A stretch of DNA of 64,000 bases, from positions 372,001 to 436,000 of the forward strand of contig NZ_JACHXJ010000004.1 of the NCBI RefSeq assembly GCF_014192015.1, in the 5' to 3' direction. Source of the stretch: Paenibacillus rhizosphaerae (GTDB lineage Bacteria; Bacillota; Bacilli; Paenibacillales; Paenibacillaceae). Position 1 is the first letter of the stretch. Every line of letters begins with the position of its first letter. The position numbers were made by a program, and so were the translations under genes. Shown here in pieces: positions 34,540 through 42,686 of this stretch. Under the pieces are notes generated by a model. That model saw only the letters and a program-made list of their open reading frames with translations, was not told where the DNA came from and ran no database searches.

Positions 34540-35405
34540 CAGGGAAAAAGTTGAGTCTGGAACGAAAAAAAATGCTGGCGGGCTATGTTTATATCGCACC
34601 GTGGGCGATCGGGTTCGCATTGTTCATGCTGTATCCCTTGATTTACTCCCTTTGGCTGGCCTTTCATGAAGTGGTCGGCGTCGGAAATTTCGACCTGGAG
34701 CTTGTCGGCTGGGGAAATTTCAACAAGGCGTTCGTGCTGGATACGCAGTTTATTCCGTTGTTCATTTCGGTGGTACAGGACGCCGTCATCAATACTCCGC
34801 TGATCCTGGTCTTCTCTTTGTTTATTGCCATACTGCTGAATCATAAGATCCGCGGACGCGCTTTCTTCCGCGCAGCTTTTTTCCTGCCCGTCTTGATCGG
34901 CTCCGGCCTTGCGATGCAGCAGCTGCTCTATGCAGGGGTCGGCAAAGACACGCTGGTGAACGGGATCGGCGTTCCGGAAGAGGTATTTCTGTATATGGGC
35001 CCGACGTTCTCGCAGATCGTCTTCGACATGCTGAGCCGGCTTACCGTGATCTTCTGGAAGACGGGCGTGCAGATCCTGCTCTTTTTAGCCGGACTTCAGG
35101 GGATTTCTCCGTCGCTCTATGAGTCGGCCAGATGCGACGGTGCCACCGAATGGGAGATGTTCTGGAAAATCACGCTGCCGCTGATCTCACCGATCATCCT
35201 GCTGAATCTGGTCTATACATGCGTGGATTCCTTCACGGATATCAACAACAGGATGATGGTCTATATCAAAGATACGGCCTTTACGAAGATCGAAATGGGC
35301 TACGCGTCCGGTATGGGCTGGATCTACTTCTTGTTTATCTTCCTGCTGCTCATTATCGTATTTGCTTCGACCAGACGCCTAGTCGTATACACAGGTGAAA
35401 AATGA
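34536..35405 (+). CDS. Sugar ABC transporter permease, MalF-type (pair 2)
   Basis: This 289-residue membrane protein has six spans and the EAA loop SLYESARCDGATEWEMFWKI. It starts with GTG overlapping the DUF5696 stop, with GAAGGAGGGA as ribosome site. It begins the second permease pair in the same operon; both pairs are divergent in sequence, so they are not a recent duplication. Which of the binding proteins each pair uses cannot be told from order alone. Confidence 0.94.
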   Translation: MTGKKLSLERKKMLAGYVYIAPWAIGFALFMLYPLIYSLWLAFHEVVGVGNFDLELVGWGNFNKAFVLDTQFIPLFISVVQDAVINTPLILVFSLFIAILLNHKIRGRAFFRAAFFLPVLIGSGLAMQQLLYAGVGKDTLVNGIGVPEEVFLYMGPTFSQIVFDMLSRLTVIFWKTGVQILLFLAGLQGISPSLYESARCDGATEWEMFWKITLPLISPIILLNLVYTCVDSFTDINNRMMVYIKDTAFTKIEMGYASGMGWIYFLFIFLLLIIVFASTRRLVVYTGEK

Positions 35406-35432
35406 GAATGAGGAGCAAGGAGGTAGTGCAGC

Positions 35433-36419
35433 ATGAAACCGATTCCGATGTCGAAGACCAAGCAGCGTGTGGCTGTGCGGCCTGAAAGTATCGCTAACCG
35501 GGCGAAAGCGCTAAGAAATAACAGCGTCATCAGCCGGATCAGCAGCAAAAGCCGCTGGTTCGCGCTTATTTACCGCATCTTCGTGTATGTGATTCTGATT
35601 GATTTGGCCTTTGTCTTTCTTTATCCGTTTATCTATATGATCACGACGTCGCTCAAGCATCCGGTGGATTTGATTGACTTCGCAATCAAGTGGATTCCGA
35701 CAAGTCTGGCGTGGGAAAATTTCTACTACGGCATGAAGGGGCTGCAATTTTGGACGCATTTCAATAACTCGGCCCTGATTTCCGTAGTGAGCGTGATCGG
35801 CCAGGTGTTATCCTGCTCTTTCGTCGCCTATGGGTTCTCACGAATCAGGTTTCCCGGACGGGAAGTCCTGTTCGTGCTGTGCATGTTCACGATGATCATT
35901 CCGCCGCAGACGATCATCGTCCCTTTGTATATGCAGTACAAGACGATCGGGTGGCTGGACAGCGTGATGCCGCTGATCGTGCCATCTTTCTTCGCCAATG
36001 GGCTGAGGGGCGCCTTGTTCATCTTTATCTTCCGCCAGCTGTTCCGCGGGCTGCCGTGGGAGCTGGAGGATGCGGCCAGGGTGGATGGCTGCGGAAGCTT
36101 CCGCGTCTACTGGAGAATTATTCTCCCGCTTACCCCGCCAGCAATCGTTGTAACCACCCTTCTTTCCTTGGTGTGGCACTGGAATGACTTCTTCGAGCCG
36201 TCGATCTTCCTGACGTCGGAAGAGAAGTTCACCTTGCCGATGATGCTTCCGCGGCTCTATCAATCGCTGGATACGCTGACAGGCAGCAGCTTTGAAGTGT
36301 TCAGCCTGCCTGTCGTCATGGCCGCCACATTCCTTGCGCTGGTGCCGATGCTTGTGGTCTATCTCTTTCTGCAGCGGTATTTCATTCAAGGCGTGGAGCG
36401 TTCCGGGTTGGTTGAGTAG
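35433..36419 (+). CDS. Sugar ABC transporter permease, MalG-type (pair 2)
   Basis: This 328-residue permease is about 40 residues longer than its pair-1 counterpart, because of a basic cytoplasmic N-terminus (residues 1-48, rich in Arg and Lys) before the first span. It has six spans and the EAA loop ELEDAARVDGCGSFRVYWRI. ATG at 35433 follows AGGAGG by about 10 bases. The GH76 gene follows after 135 bases with no clear terminator between. Confidence 0.93.
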   Translation: MKPIPMSKTKQRVAVRPESIANRAKALRNNSVISRISSKSRWFALIYRIFVYVILIDLAFVFLYPFIYMITTSLKHPVDLIDFAIKWIPTSLAWENFYYGMKGLQFWTHFNNSALISVVSVIGQVLSCSFVAYGFSRIRFPGREVLFVLCMFTMIIPPQTIIVPLYMQYKTIGWLDSVMPLIVPSFFANGLRGALFIFIFRQLFRGLPWELEDAARVDGCGSFRVYWRIILPLTPPAIVVTTLLSLVWHWNDFFEPSIFLTSEEKFTLPMMLPRLYQSLDTLTGSSFEVFSLPVVMAATFLALVPMLVVYLFLQRYFIQGVERSGLVE

Positions 36420-36554
36420 GCGTAGCCTTCGGGCTCTGGGTCAATGAAGGATGAAGTTCTGCCAGCGGCGAAATCAATGACTGGTAAACCGAAGGATGGA
36501 CAAAGGCAGGTCTCATGAACAGAGCATCCAATCGGGTGCCGTTGGAAGGGGAGA

Positions 36555-37631
36555 ATGGTCGCCATGCTGTGGTCAGAACGCGCGGAAGCAGCGCAGGAAG
36601 CGCTGCGCCGGCATTATTGGAATCCGGATATCTCGATGTTTAATATTGAAACCCCGTGCCCGGACGGAGATTGCAACACGATTTTTCATTACTGGTGGAT
36701 GGCGCATGCCGCCGACGTGCTGGTGGACGGACTGCTCCGCACCGGCGAAGCGGTGTACGGGGAAATGCTCGCGGAGCTGCATGACGGCATCCGGCGCCGG
36801 AACGGCGGCGTGTACCCGAATGAGCTGTACGACGATATGGAATGGATGGCGATCGCCTGGCTGCGCGCGTATGAGGCGACCGGCGAAGAGAAGTACAAGG
36901 ATACTGTTCAAATCCTGTGGGGAGACATCCAGACCGGATGGAATGACCATATGGGGGGCGGCATCGCATGGCACAAATCCCAGCTGGCTTACAAAAATAC
37001 CCCGGCCAACGCGCCCGCCGCGATTCTCGCGGCAAGGCTGTACCGGTGCTTTGGCAGCGCGGAGGATTTGGACTGGGCCCGCAAAATATACGATTGGCAA
37101 AAGCGTTCGCTGGTCGATCCCGCCACCGGTTTCGTGTGGGACGGCATGAACCGGACCGGGGACGGAAGCATTGATAAGGACTGGAAGTTCACCTACTGCC
37201 AGGGTGTCTTTATCGGAGCGGGCGTGGAGCTGTGGCGGGTGAGCGGGGAGTCGGGCTTCCTCGTGGATGCTCTGCGCACGGCCAAGGCCGCCAAGGCGGA
37301 GCTTGCCGCGGATGACGGCGTGTTTCCGGACGAAGGAAGCGGAGACGGCGGCCTGTTTAAAGGCGTCCTGGTCCGCTACCTGGCGGAACTGAGCCTGGCA
37401 TCAGAGGAGGGGGCCTGGACTGCCGTACCAATGCTCGCCGGAAATGCCGACGTGCTGTGGGACGCCGGACGAAGCGCCGCATGCCTGTTCGGAACGGACT
37501 GGAGGCAGGCGCCGGCAGAACCGGTATCCCTAAGCACCCAGCTGAGCGGCGTTAAGCTGCTGGAGCGTTTGGCGGAGCTGGAGAAGAGGGGGCTGCTGAT
37601 GCAGGCCGGCGAATCTCCGGCTGCCCCTTGA
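36555..37631 (+). CDS. GH76 alpha-1,6-mannanase-type enzyme, cytoplasmic
   Basis: This 358-residue enzyme fits GH76, whose members cut alpha-1,6-mannan chains of yeast or bacterial mannan. The adjacent catalytic aspartates are visible as D93-D94 in ELYDDMEWMAIAW, and the (alpha/alpha)6 pattern continues with NTPANAPAAILAARLY and FTYCQGVFIGAGVELW. There is no signal peptide, unlike many secreted GH76 endo-enzymes, so it probably shortens imported oligosaccharides beside the GH125 enzyme. The start is ATG 36555 or ATG 36564 (GGAAGGGGAG upstream fits either). It is the last gene of the importer operon and ends at a terminator. Confidence 0.9.
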   Translation: MVAMLWSERAEAAQEALRRHYWNPDISMFNIETPCPDGDCNTIFHYWWMAHAADVLVDGLLRTGEAVYGEMLAELHDGIRRRNGGVYPNELYDDMEWMAIAWLRAYEATGEEKYKDTVQILWGDIQTGWNDHMGGGIAWHKSQLAYKNTPANAPAAILAARLYRCFGSAEDLDWARKIYDWQKRSLVDPATGFVWDGMNRTGDGSIDKDWKFTYCQGVFIGAGVELWRVSGESGFLVDALRTAKAAKAELAADDGVFPDEGSGDGGLFKGVLVRYLAELSLASEEGAWTAVPMLAGNADVLWDAGRSAACLFGTDWRQAPAEPVSLSTQLSGVKLLERLAELEKRGLLMQAGESPAAP

Positions 37632-37640
37632 AACAATGCA

Positions 37641-37680
37641 AGCGTCACCCCGTGCCTAGTGAGCGGGGTGACGCTTTTTT
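37641..37680. terminator. Terminator between GH76 and the convergent LacI gene
   Basis: AGCGTCACCCCG pairs perfectly with CGGGGTGACGCT around an 11-base loop, with T-run after it on the + strand. Confidence 0.93.
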
Positions 37681-37749
37681 GTATCCAAAATCCGTATCGG
37701 TATGCATATCCGTATCGGTAGATCCTGAAATTCCGTTTCCAGCAGGGTG

Positions 37750-38766
37750 TTATTTCTTGTTCCGGTAATAGTCCGAAGAACCCCGCACGAGCAGCTCCGA
37801 ATCGACCGTAAAGATCCGCTTGTCGGCAAATGCATTCTCGTTCATCTGATCGATGAATTTCTCCACGATAATGGCACCCATCGTATATTTCGGCTGATTG
37901 ACCGTGCTGAGCTGAGGGGTCACGTATTTGCTGATCCGGTTGTTGTCGACCCCGACCACCGCGAGCTCTTCCGGAATGGAGATGCCGCGCTCCTTGCAGG
38001 CCTGATACACGCCGAGCGCCATCTCATCGTTCGCCGCAAAAACGGCGGTAAACGGGACCCCTTTGGCGAAAAGCCGGTTCATCGCATCGTATCCGCCCGA
38101 CTCGTTGAAGTTCCCGTTTTCGACCAGGTCCGGCCGGAAGGGAATCTGATTCTCCTTCAGAGCCTTAAGGTATCCTTCCAGACGCTCATAACTGTCGACC
38201 GCTTCGGGGTAACCGTTCAGGAAAACGATGTCCCGGTGGCCCCGTTCCACCAGATGCTCCACGACCTGGCGGGAAAACTTGACGTTGTCCGTATAAATGC
38301 ACGGAATCCGCGGATGCTCGATATTCCGGCCGATAATGGCGACAAAATACCCTTTGTCTGCAATTTCACAAATCTCCTCATCCGACAGCGTCGGCGCGAT
38401 CATGATGACGCCGTCCATCGTCCGGTCCATGAGCATCGTCAAATACTCCCGTTCCTTGTCGGTCTGGTTCTCCGCATCGCATATGAATACTTTGTATTTC
38501 TGGGCGTAGGCCATGTTCTCAATGCCCTTGATGATTTCCGTAAAATAGGCATTATTGATGTCCTGGGCGATGACGCCGATCGTCAGCGTCTTTTGCAAAC
38601 GCAGGTTTTTCGCCGCGGCATTCGGATGATAGTTGAGCTCGTCGACCGCTTTCATCACTTTGTTTCTCGTTTTGGGCGTGACGCCGCTGGCGTTGTTCAG
38701 CACACGGGAAACCGTGGCCGGAGACACGCCGGCTTTGGCCGCAACGTCGATTATTTTCGCGTCCAT
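37750..38766 (-). CDS. LacI-family transcriptional regulator
   Basis: This 338-residue repressor has the LacI helix-turn-helix at its N-terminus (IDVAAKAGVSPATVSRVLNN, residues 6-25), the hinge with AAAKNLRLQ, and a periplasmic-binding-protein-like effector domain to the end. It faces away from the importer and GH30 operon at 39072-44042. Its own promoter carries a palindrome over the -35 box, so it is probably autorepressed, and two more palindromes lie before the divergent operon. The effector should be a sugar released by the GH30 enzyme or imported by the transporter (inference). Confidence 0.95.
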   Translation of the reverse strand: MDAKIIDVAAKAGVSPATVSRVLNNASGVTPKTRNKVMKAVDELNYHPNAAAKNLRLQKTLTIGVIAQDINNAYFTEIIKGIENMAYAQKYKVFICDAENQTDKEREYLTMLMDRTMDGVIMIAPTLSDEEICEIADKGYFVAIIGRNIEHPRIPCIYTDNVKFSRQVVEHLVERGHRDIVFLNGYPEAVDSYERLEGYLKALKENQIPFRPDLVENGNFNESGGYDAMNRLFAKGVPFTAVFAANDEMALGVYQACKERGISIPEELAVVGVDNNRISKYVTPQLSTVNQPKYTMGAIIVEKFIDQMNENAFADKRIFTVDSELLVRGSSDYYRNKK

Positions 38767-38816
38767 TTCTCATCAACCTTACTTCAATTTTTTGTTTGAC
38801 AAAACATACTGGGGTA

Positions 38817-38845
38817 ATTATAATTCAAAATGAAATCGATTTCAA
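38817..38845 (-). promoter_or_regulatory. Promoter of the LacI gene
   Basis: On the reverse strand TTGAAA (38845-38840) and TATAAT (38822-38817) are separated by exactly 17 bases. The -35 box lies within the palindromic operator at 38831-38844. Confidence 0.75.
38831..38844. promoter_or_regulatory. LacI-type operator 1 (perfect palindrome)
   Basis: TGAAATCGATTTCA is a perfect 14-base palindrome with a central CG, the layout of LacI-family operators. It overlaps the -35 box of the LacI promoter. Confidence 0.8.
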
Positions 38846-38936
38846 TAGCGGGTGATTCACCTGCATGTTGAACAAAATTGTTGACAATTCAGCCTGATCC
38901 TCAGCAGAGCGAAAAGGCTTTTTCATTAAAAATAAA

Positions 38937-38950
38937 AGAAATCGATTTCA
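38937..38950. promoter_or_regulatory. LacI-type operator 2
   Basis: AGAAATCGATTTCA differs from operator 1 only in its first base. It lies midway in the divergent region, 106 bases from operator 1, about ten helical turns. Confidence 0.75.
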
Positions 38951-38990
38951 TTTAGTGATGGATTTGGCGATAAAACGTTGAAAGAGGTGG

Positions 38991-39018
38991 TTGTTACAGC
39001 GGATTTTTAAAATAAAAT
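38991..39018 (+). promoter_or_regulatory. Possible promoter of the importer/GH30 operon
   Basis: TTGTTA at 38991-38996 and TAAAAT at 39013-39018 have a 16-base spacer. Operator 3 begins at the last base of the -10 box, so a bound repressor would cover the start site. The boxes are imperfect. Confidence 0.45.
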
Positions 39019-39031
39019 GAAATCGATTACA
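39018..39031. promoter_or_regulatory. LacI-type operator 3
   Basis: TGAAATCGATTACA matches operator 1 except for one base near the right end. It lies 41 bases upstream of the first importer gene. Confidence 0.75.
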
Positions 39032-39071
39032 GTAGCTTCTATCCATCTTAGCGAATTGAGGTGAGGGCTAT

Positions 39072-39986
39072 ATGTCCGGGTTTTTCAAGGAGCTGGCCAA
39101 GAACAAGGTGCTCTTTCTCATGATTTTGCCGGCTCTGCTGTTCTTTATTGTGTTCAGCTACATACCGATGGTTGGCGTGTATTACGCGTTCACCAATTTC
39201 AGCTTCGACGGCGGACTGTTCGGCAGCGAGTTCGTCGGTCTCGCCAATTTCAAATTTTTGTTCGAATCCGGCGCACTGTACAACCTCACGAAGAACACGG
39301 TGCTGTACAATCTGGCGTTTATTTTCATCGGCAACATCCTGCAGCTGGTCTGCGCGGTGTTTCTCAGCGAGCTGGCTGGCAAATGGTTCAAAAAGACGAC
39401 CCAATCGATCATGTTTCTGCCGTTCTTCATTTCCTTCGTCCTGGTCGGGGCGTTTGTCTACAACCTGTTCAATTTTGAAAACGGCGTGATCAACTCGCTG
39501 CTGCGCCAGCTGGGCATGCAGCCATACGACTTCTACCTGCACACCGCCCCCTGGAAATACATCATCGTCTTCTTCAACGTGTGGAAAGGGCTCGGCTACG
39601 GAACGGTCATCTACCTGGCGGCCATCATGGGCATCAGCGACGAGTACCATGAAGCGGCCAAGATCGACGGGGCGAACATTTTCAAGCGCATCCGCTACAT
39701 CACGATTCCGCTGCTCCGGCCGACCTTCGTGCTGCTGATCCTGCTCAGCCTGGGCGGCATCCTGAAGGGACAGTTCGACCTGTTCTGGCAGATCGTCGGC
39801 AACAACGGCATGCTGTATGACGCGACGGATATCATCGATACATACGTGTACCGCTCACTGGCGATCAACTTCGACATCGGTATGGGGACGGCGGCCGGAT
39901 TGTTCCAATCCTTCTTCGGCTTCGTGCTCGTCGTCACCGTCAACTGGATCGTCCGCAAGGTGCAGAAGGATTACGCCCTGTTTTAA
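39072..39986 (+). CDS. Sugar ABC transporter permease, LplB-type
   Basis: This 304-residue membrane protein has six spans and the EAA loop EYHEAAKIDGANIFKRIRYI. It resembles the LplB-type CUT1 permeases that work with lipoproteins such as the one at 40989. The start ATG at 39072 follows GAGGTGAGGG. It is the first gene of an operon divergent from the LacI gene and controlled by the three palindromes upstream. Confidence 0.94.
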   Translation: MSGFFKELAKNKVLFLMILPALLFFIVFSYIPMVGVYYAFTNFSFDGGLFGSEFVGLANFKFLFESGALYNLTKNTVLYNLAFIFIGNILQLVCAVFLSELAGKWFKKTTQSIMFLPFFISFVLVGAFVYNLFNFENGVINSLLRQLGMQPYDFYLHTAPWKYIIVFFNVWKGLGYGTVIYLAAIMGISDEYHEAAKIDGANIFKRIRYITIPLLRPTFVLLILLSLGGILKGQFDLFWQIVGNNGMLYDATDIIDTYVYRSLAINFDIGMGTAAGLFQSFFGFVLVVTVNWIVRKVQKDYALF

Positions 39987-40039
39987 CCAGAAGGCCCTGA
40001 TCTCATGAACTTCATTTATATATGGAGGTGCCCTTAACC

Positions 40040-40921
40040 ATGCGTGCCGAACGCTCAACCATCGTGTTCAATGTCATGGGATACGTGGTCATCACGGTCC
40101 TGACCCTTCTTTGCGCACTGCCGTTCTGGCTGATCCTTTCCGGATCCTTTTCTGCGGAGGACGACATTATCCGTGACGGCTTCAAGCTGTTCCCGGACCA
40201 CTTTTCGATCGATGCCTACAAATCCGTGTTCAGCAATCCGGCGCAGATTTTCAAGGCATACGAGGTGACCATCGGCGTTACGGTGATTGGCACCGTGCTG
40301 GGTCTCTTTATCACCTCGATGGCGGGGTACGTGCTGTCCCGCAAAGATTTTAAGTACCGCGACAAGCTGTCGTTCTTCATTTATTTCACGACGCTGTTCA
40401 GCGGCGGGCTGATTCCATGGTACATCATGATCGTCAACTATTTGGACTGGAAGGACAGCTATTTGGCGTTGGTCGTACCGTCTCTGCTCAGCGCATGGAA
40501 CATCATTCTCATGAAGAACTTCATGAAATCGATTCCAGACTCGATTGTGGAGTCGGCCAAGATCGACGGCGCCGGGGAGTTCACGATTTACTGGAAGCTG
40601 ATCCTGCCGCTGTCCACGCCGGGCTTGGCGACCATCGGCCTGTTCCTTGGGCTGTCGTATTGGAATGACTGGTTCTCGGCCAACATTTTCATCACGACCG
40701 AATCCAAATATCCGCTGCAGTTTCTGCTGTACAAAATTTTGGCCAGCGCCGCGGTGCTGAAAACGAGCATCGCCGGCAACCTTGGCGCCGATTTCAAGCC
40801 GCCTGCCGAAACGCTGAAGATGGCCGTGGCGATTGTCGTCACCGGGCCGATTATTTTCCTGTATCCGTTCGTGCAGCGCTACTTCGTCAAAGGTCTCACG
40901 ATTGGCGCGGTCAAAGGCTGA
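40040..40921 (+). CDS. Sugar ABC transporter permease, LplC-type
   Basis: This 293-residue permease has six spans and the EAA loop SIVESAKIDGAGEFTIYWKL; the C-terminus is QRYFVKGLTIGAVKG, typical of LplC-like permeases. I start at ATG 40040 because GGAGGTG lies 9 bases upstream, inside the slightly longer open frame that begins at 40022. It partners with the permease at 39072. Confidence 0.94.
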   Translation: MRAERSTIVFNVMGYVVITVLTLLCALPFWLILSGSFSAEDDIIRDGFKLFPDHFSIDAYKSVFSNPAQIFKAYEVTIGVTVIGTVLGLFITSMAGYVLSRKDFKYRDKLSFFIYFTTLFSGGLIPWYIMIVNYLDWKDSYLALVVPSLLSAWNIILMKNFMKSIPDSIVESAKIDGAGEFTIYWKLILPLSTPGLATIGLFLGLSYWNDWFSANIFITTESKYPLQFLLYKILASAAVLKTSIAGNLGADFKPPAETLKMAVAIVVTGPIIFLYPFVQRYFVKGLTIGAVKG

Positions 40922-40988
40922 GGACCTGTCTTGGTCCGCAATCGCCTTCCGGCAGCCGACACCATTTCATAAAACTGGGGGAATACGT

Positions 40989-42560
40989 ATGAAAAAGAGG
41001 TTCATGAAGCTGATGACCGTCTGCATCATGCTGACGCTGTTCACGTCGATGCTGGCCGCTTGCGGCGGCAGCTCCGGCGCAGGTTCCGAGGGAGCCAAAG
41101 AGGCGGATGCGGGTACGGCTACGACGGCGGACGGCAAGCCGGATACGTCGAAGAAGGTGACGCTGAACTGGTACCTGCTGGGCGATGCCCATGCGGATAC
41201 GCCGAAAGTCGTTGAAGAATGGAACAAGATGCTGGAGAAAGACTTGAATACCACCGTGAAGCTTAACTTTACGACCTGGAACGACTGGCAGACGAAATAC
41301 AATCTGCTGCTGGCCTCGGGGGAGAAGGTGGACATGGTCTTTGCTTCGTCCTGGGCGGACTTCTTCAAATATTCGAAGCAGGGCGCGTTCCTGCCGCTGA
41401 ACGACCTGCTGCCGACCTATGCGCCGGAGACGTGGAAAGAAGTGCCTGAGCAGGATTGGAAGGACGTGACCGTGAGCGGCAAAATTTACGCCGTGCCGAG
41501 CACGTATCCCGAATATACGCCGGACGGCATCGTATACCGCGAGGACTGGAGACAGGAGCTGAACGTGCCGGAAATTACGGATCTGGATTCCATTGAGAAG
41601 TATATGGATGCGGTGAAAACCGTTAAGAACGTCACGCCGATCAAGGGCAAAGCCTGGAACGAAGTGAACACGCTGTTCCATGCCTACTATGATTTCAAAA
41701 ATATCGGCGGGGACAGCGGCGTCATCGTCGCCAAGTCGTACGATACTCCGCGCGATGTAGTAGCTTATCCGTTCACGACCGAGTTCGAGGAATGGGTAAA
41801 GCGGATGAAGACCTGGGCGGACAAAGGGTTCTGGACGTCCAACACGCTGTCGGTGCAGCAGGAGGCCGGCGACTTCATCAAAACGGGCACGGGCGCCGTC
41901 TACTGGCGGAATGCGCCGGGTGCAGCCGGGTTCATTACCGATATCGAGAAGAACCACAAGGACATCAAGATGGGATACTTCCCGTTCACCCGTTTTCACA
42001 ATTACGCGGTGCCGAACCTCGGCATCAACAACGGCATGGCGATCCCGAAGAACGCTAGCAATCCGGAACGCTCGCTCATGGTGCTGGAGAAGCTGCGCAA
42101 CGACCCGGCTTACTATAACCTGATGACTTACGGGATCGAAGGCCGCAACTACAAATTCGACGACAAGGGAGCCATCATCTCCCCGGCGCCGGGTCAAGAT
42201 CCCGCTAAAGTGACGTCGTACAGCATTGCCAGCTGGGGATGGAGATATTCGAAGAACGACCATCCGGCAGCGAACCGTTGGGCCGGCGAAGATAAACTGA
42301 ACGAAGAATTCAAGGCGGAGACGAAGCCGGACATTTTCTCTCCGATTCTGATGGACTATCAGCCGGTCAAATCGCAGCTCGCAGCGGTGAACCAGGTGTA
42401 CCAGCAGTTCGGTATGCCGCTGATGATGGGGCTCGTGCCGGACGTCGACAAGGCGCTCGAGAACTACCGCAGCAAGCTGAAAGCCGCAGGCGTGGACGAC
42501 GTGCTGAAATACGTGCAGGAACAAGTCAATGCGTATGCGGACGAAAAAGGGCTGAAATAA
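40989..42560 (+). CDS. Sugar-binding lipoprotein, LipO-type
   Basis: This 523-residue lipoprotein has a signal peptide with lipobox LAAC (Cys about residue 22), a flexible Gly/Ser/Ala/Asp tether, and a large solute-binding fold starting VTLNWYLLGDAHADTPKVVE. The length and order permease-permease-lipoprotein match LplB-LplC-LipO type importers. I start at ATG 40989 (GGGGGAA upstream); the frame is open well before that, inside the permease gene, but only this start gives a signal peptide. The long intergenic stem at 42574-42664 follows it. Confidence 0.95.
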   Translation: MKKRFMKLMTVCIMLTLFTSMLAACGGSSGAGSEGAKEADAGTATTADGKPDTSKKVTLNWYLLGDAHADTPKVVEEWNKMLEKDLNTTVKLNFTTWNDWQTKYNLLLASGEKVDMVFASSWADFFKYSKQGAFLPLNDLLPTYAPETWKEVPEQDWKDVTVSGKIYAVPSTYPEYTPDGIVYREDWRQELNVPEITDLDSIEKYMDAVKTVKNVTPIKGKAWNEVNTLFHAYYDFKNIGGDSGVIVAKSYDTPRDVVAYPFTTEFEEWVKRMKTWADKGFWTSNTLSVQQEAGDFIKTGTGAVYWRNAPGAAGFITDIEKNHKDIKMGYFPFTRFHNYAVPNLGINNGMAIPKNASNPERSLMVLEKLRNDPAYYNLMTYGIEGRNYKFDDKGAIISPAPGQDPAKVTSYSIASWGWRYSKNDHPAANRWAGEDKLNEEFKAETKPDIFSPILMDYQPVKSQLAAVNQVYQQFGMPLMMGLVPDVDKALENYRSKLKAAGVDDVLKYVQEQVNAYADEKGLK

Positions 42561-42573
42561 CATAAAACATGCA

Positions 42574-42664
42574 GGCAGTGCGGAAAAGAGGGTGCCGGCA
42601 AGGAATTGGGGCTCGGCGGCCGCGGGCCGTCCGTCGAAAGGCCATCCTGTATACCCGCACTGCC
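42574..42664 (+). other. Long-range RNA stem between the lipoprotein and GH30 genes
   Basis: GGCAGTGCGG (42574-42583) pairs perfectly with CCGCACTGCC (42655-42664) and encloses a GC-rich stretch with its own small stems (GGCCGCGGGCC). No T-run follows, so it is not an intrinsic terminator. It may stabilise the lipoprotein mRNA or lower GH30 expression. Confidence 0.55.
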
Positions 42665-42686
42665 GTGCTTGTAAGGAGGGGCATCC

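Noticed and set aside
37747..38799. Long open frame antisense to the LacI gene
   Set aside because: It is a shadow of the LacI-family gene, with its helix-turn-helix and promoter on the other strand.
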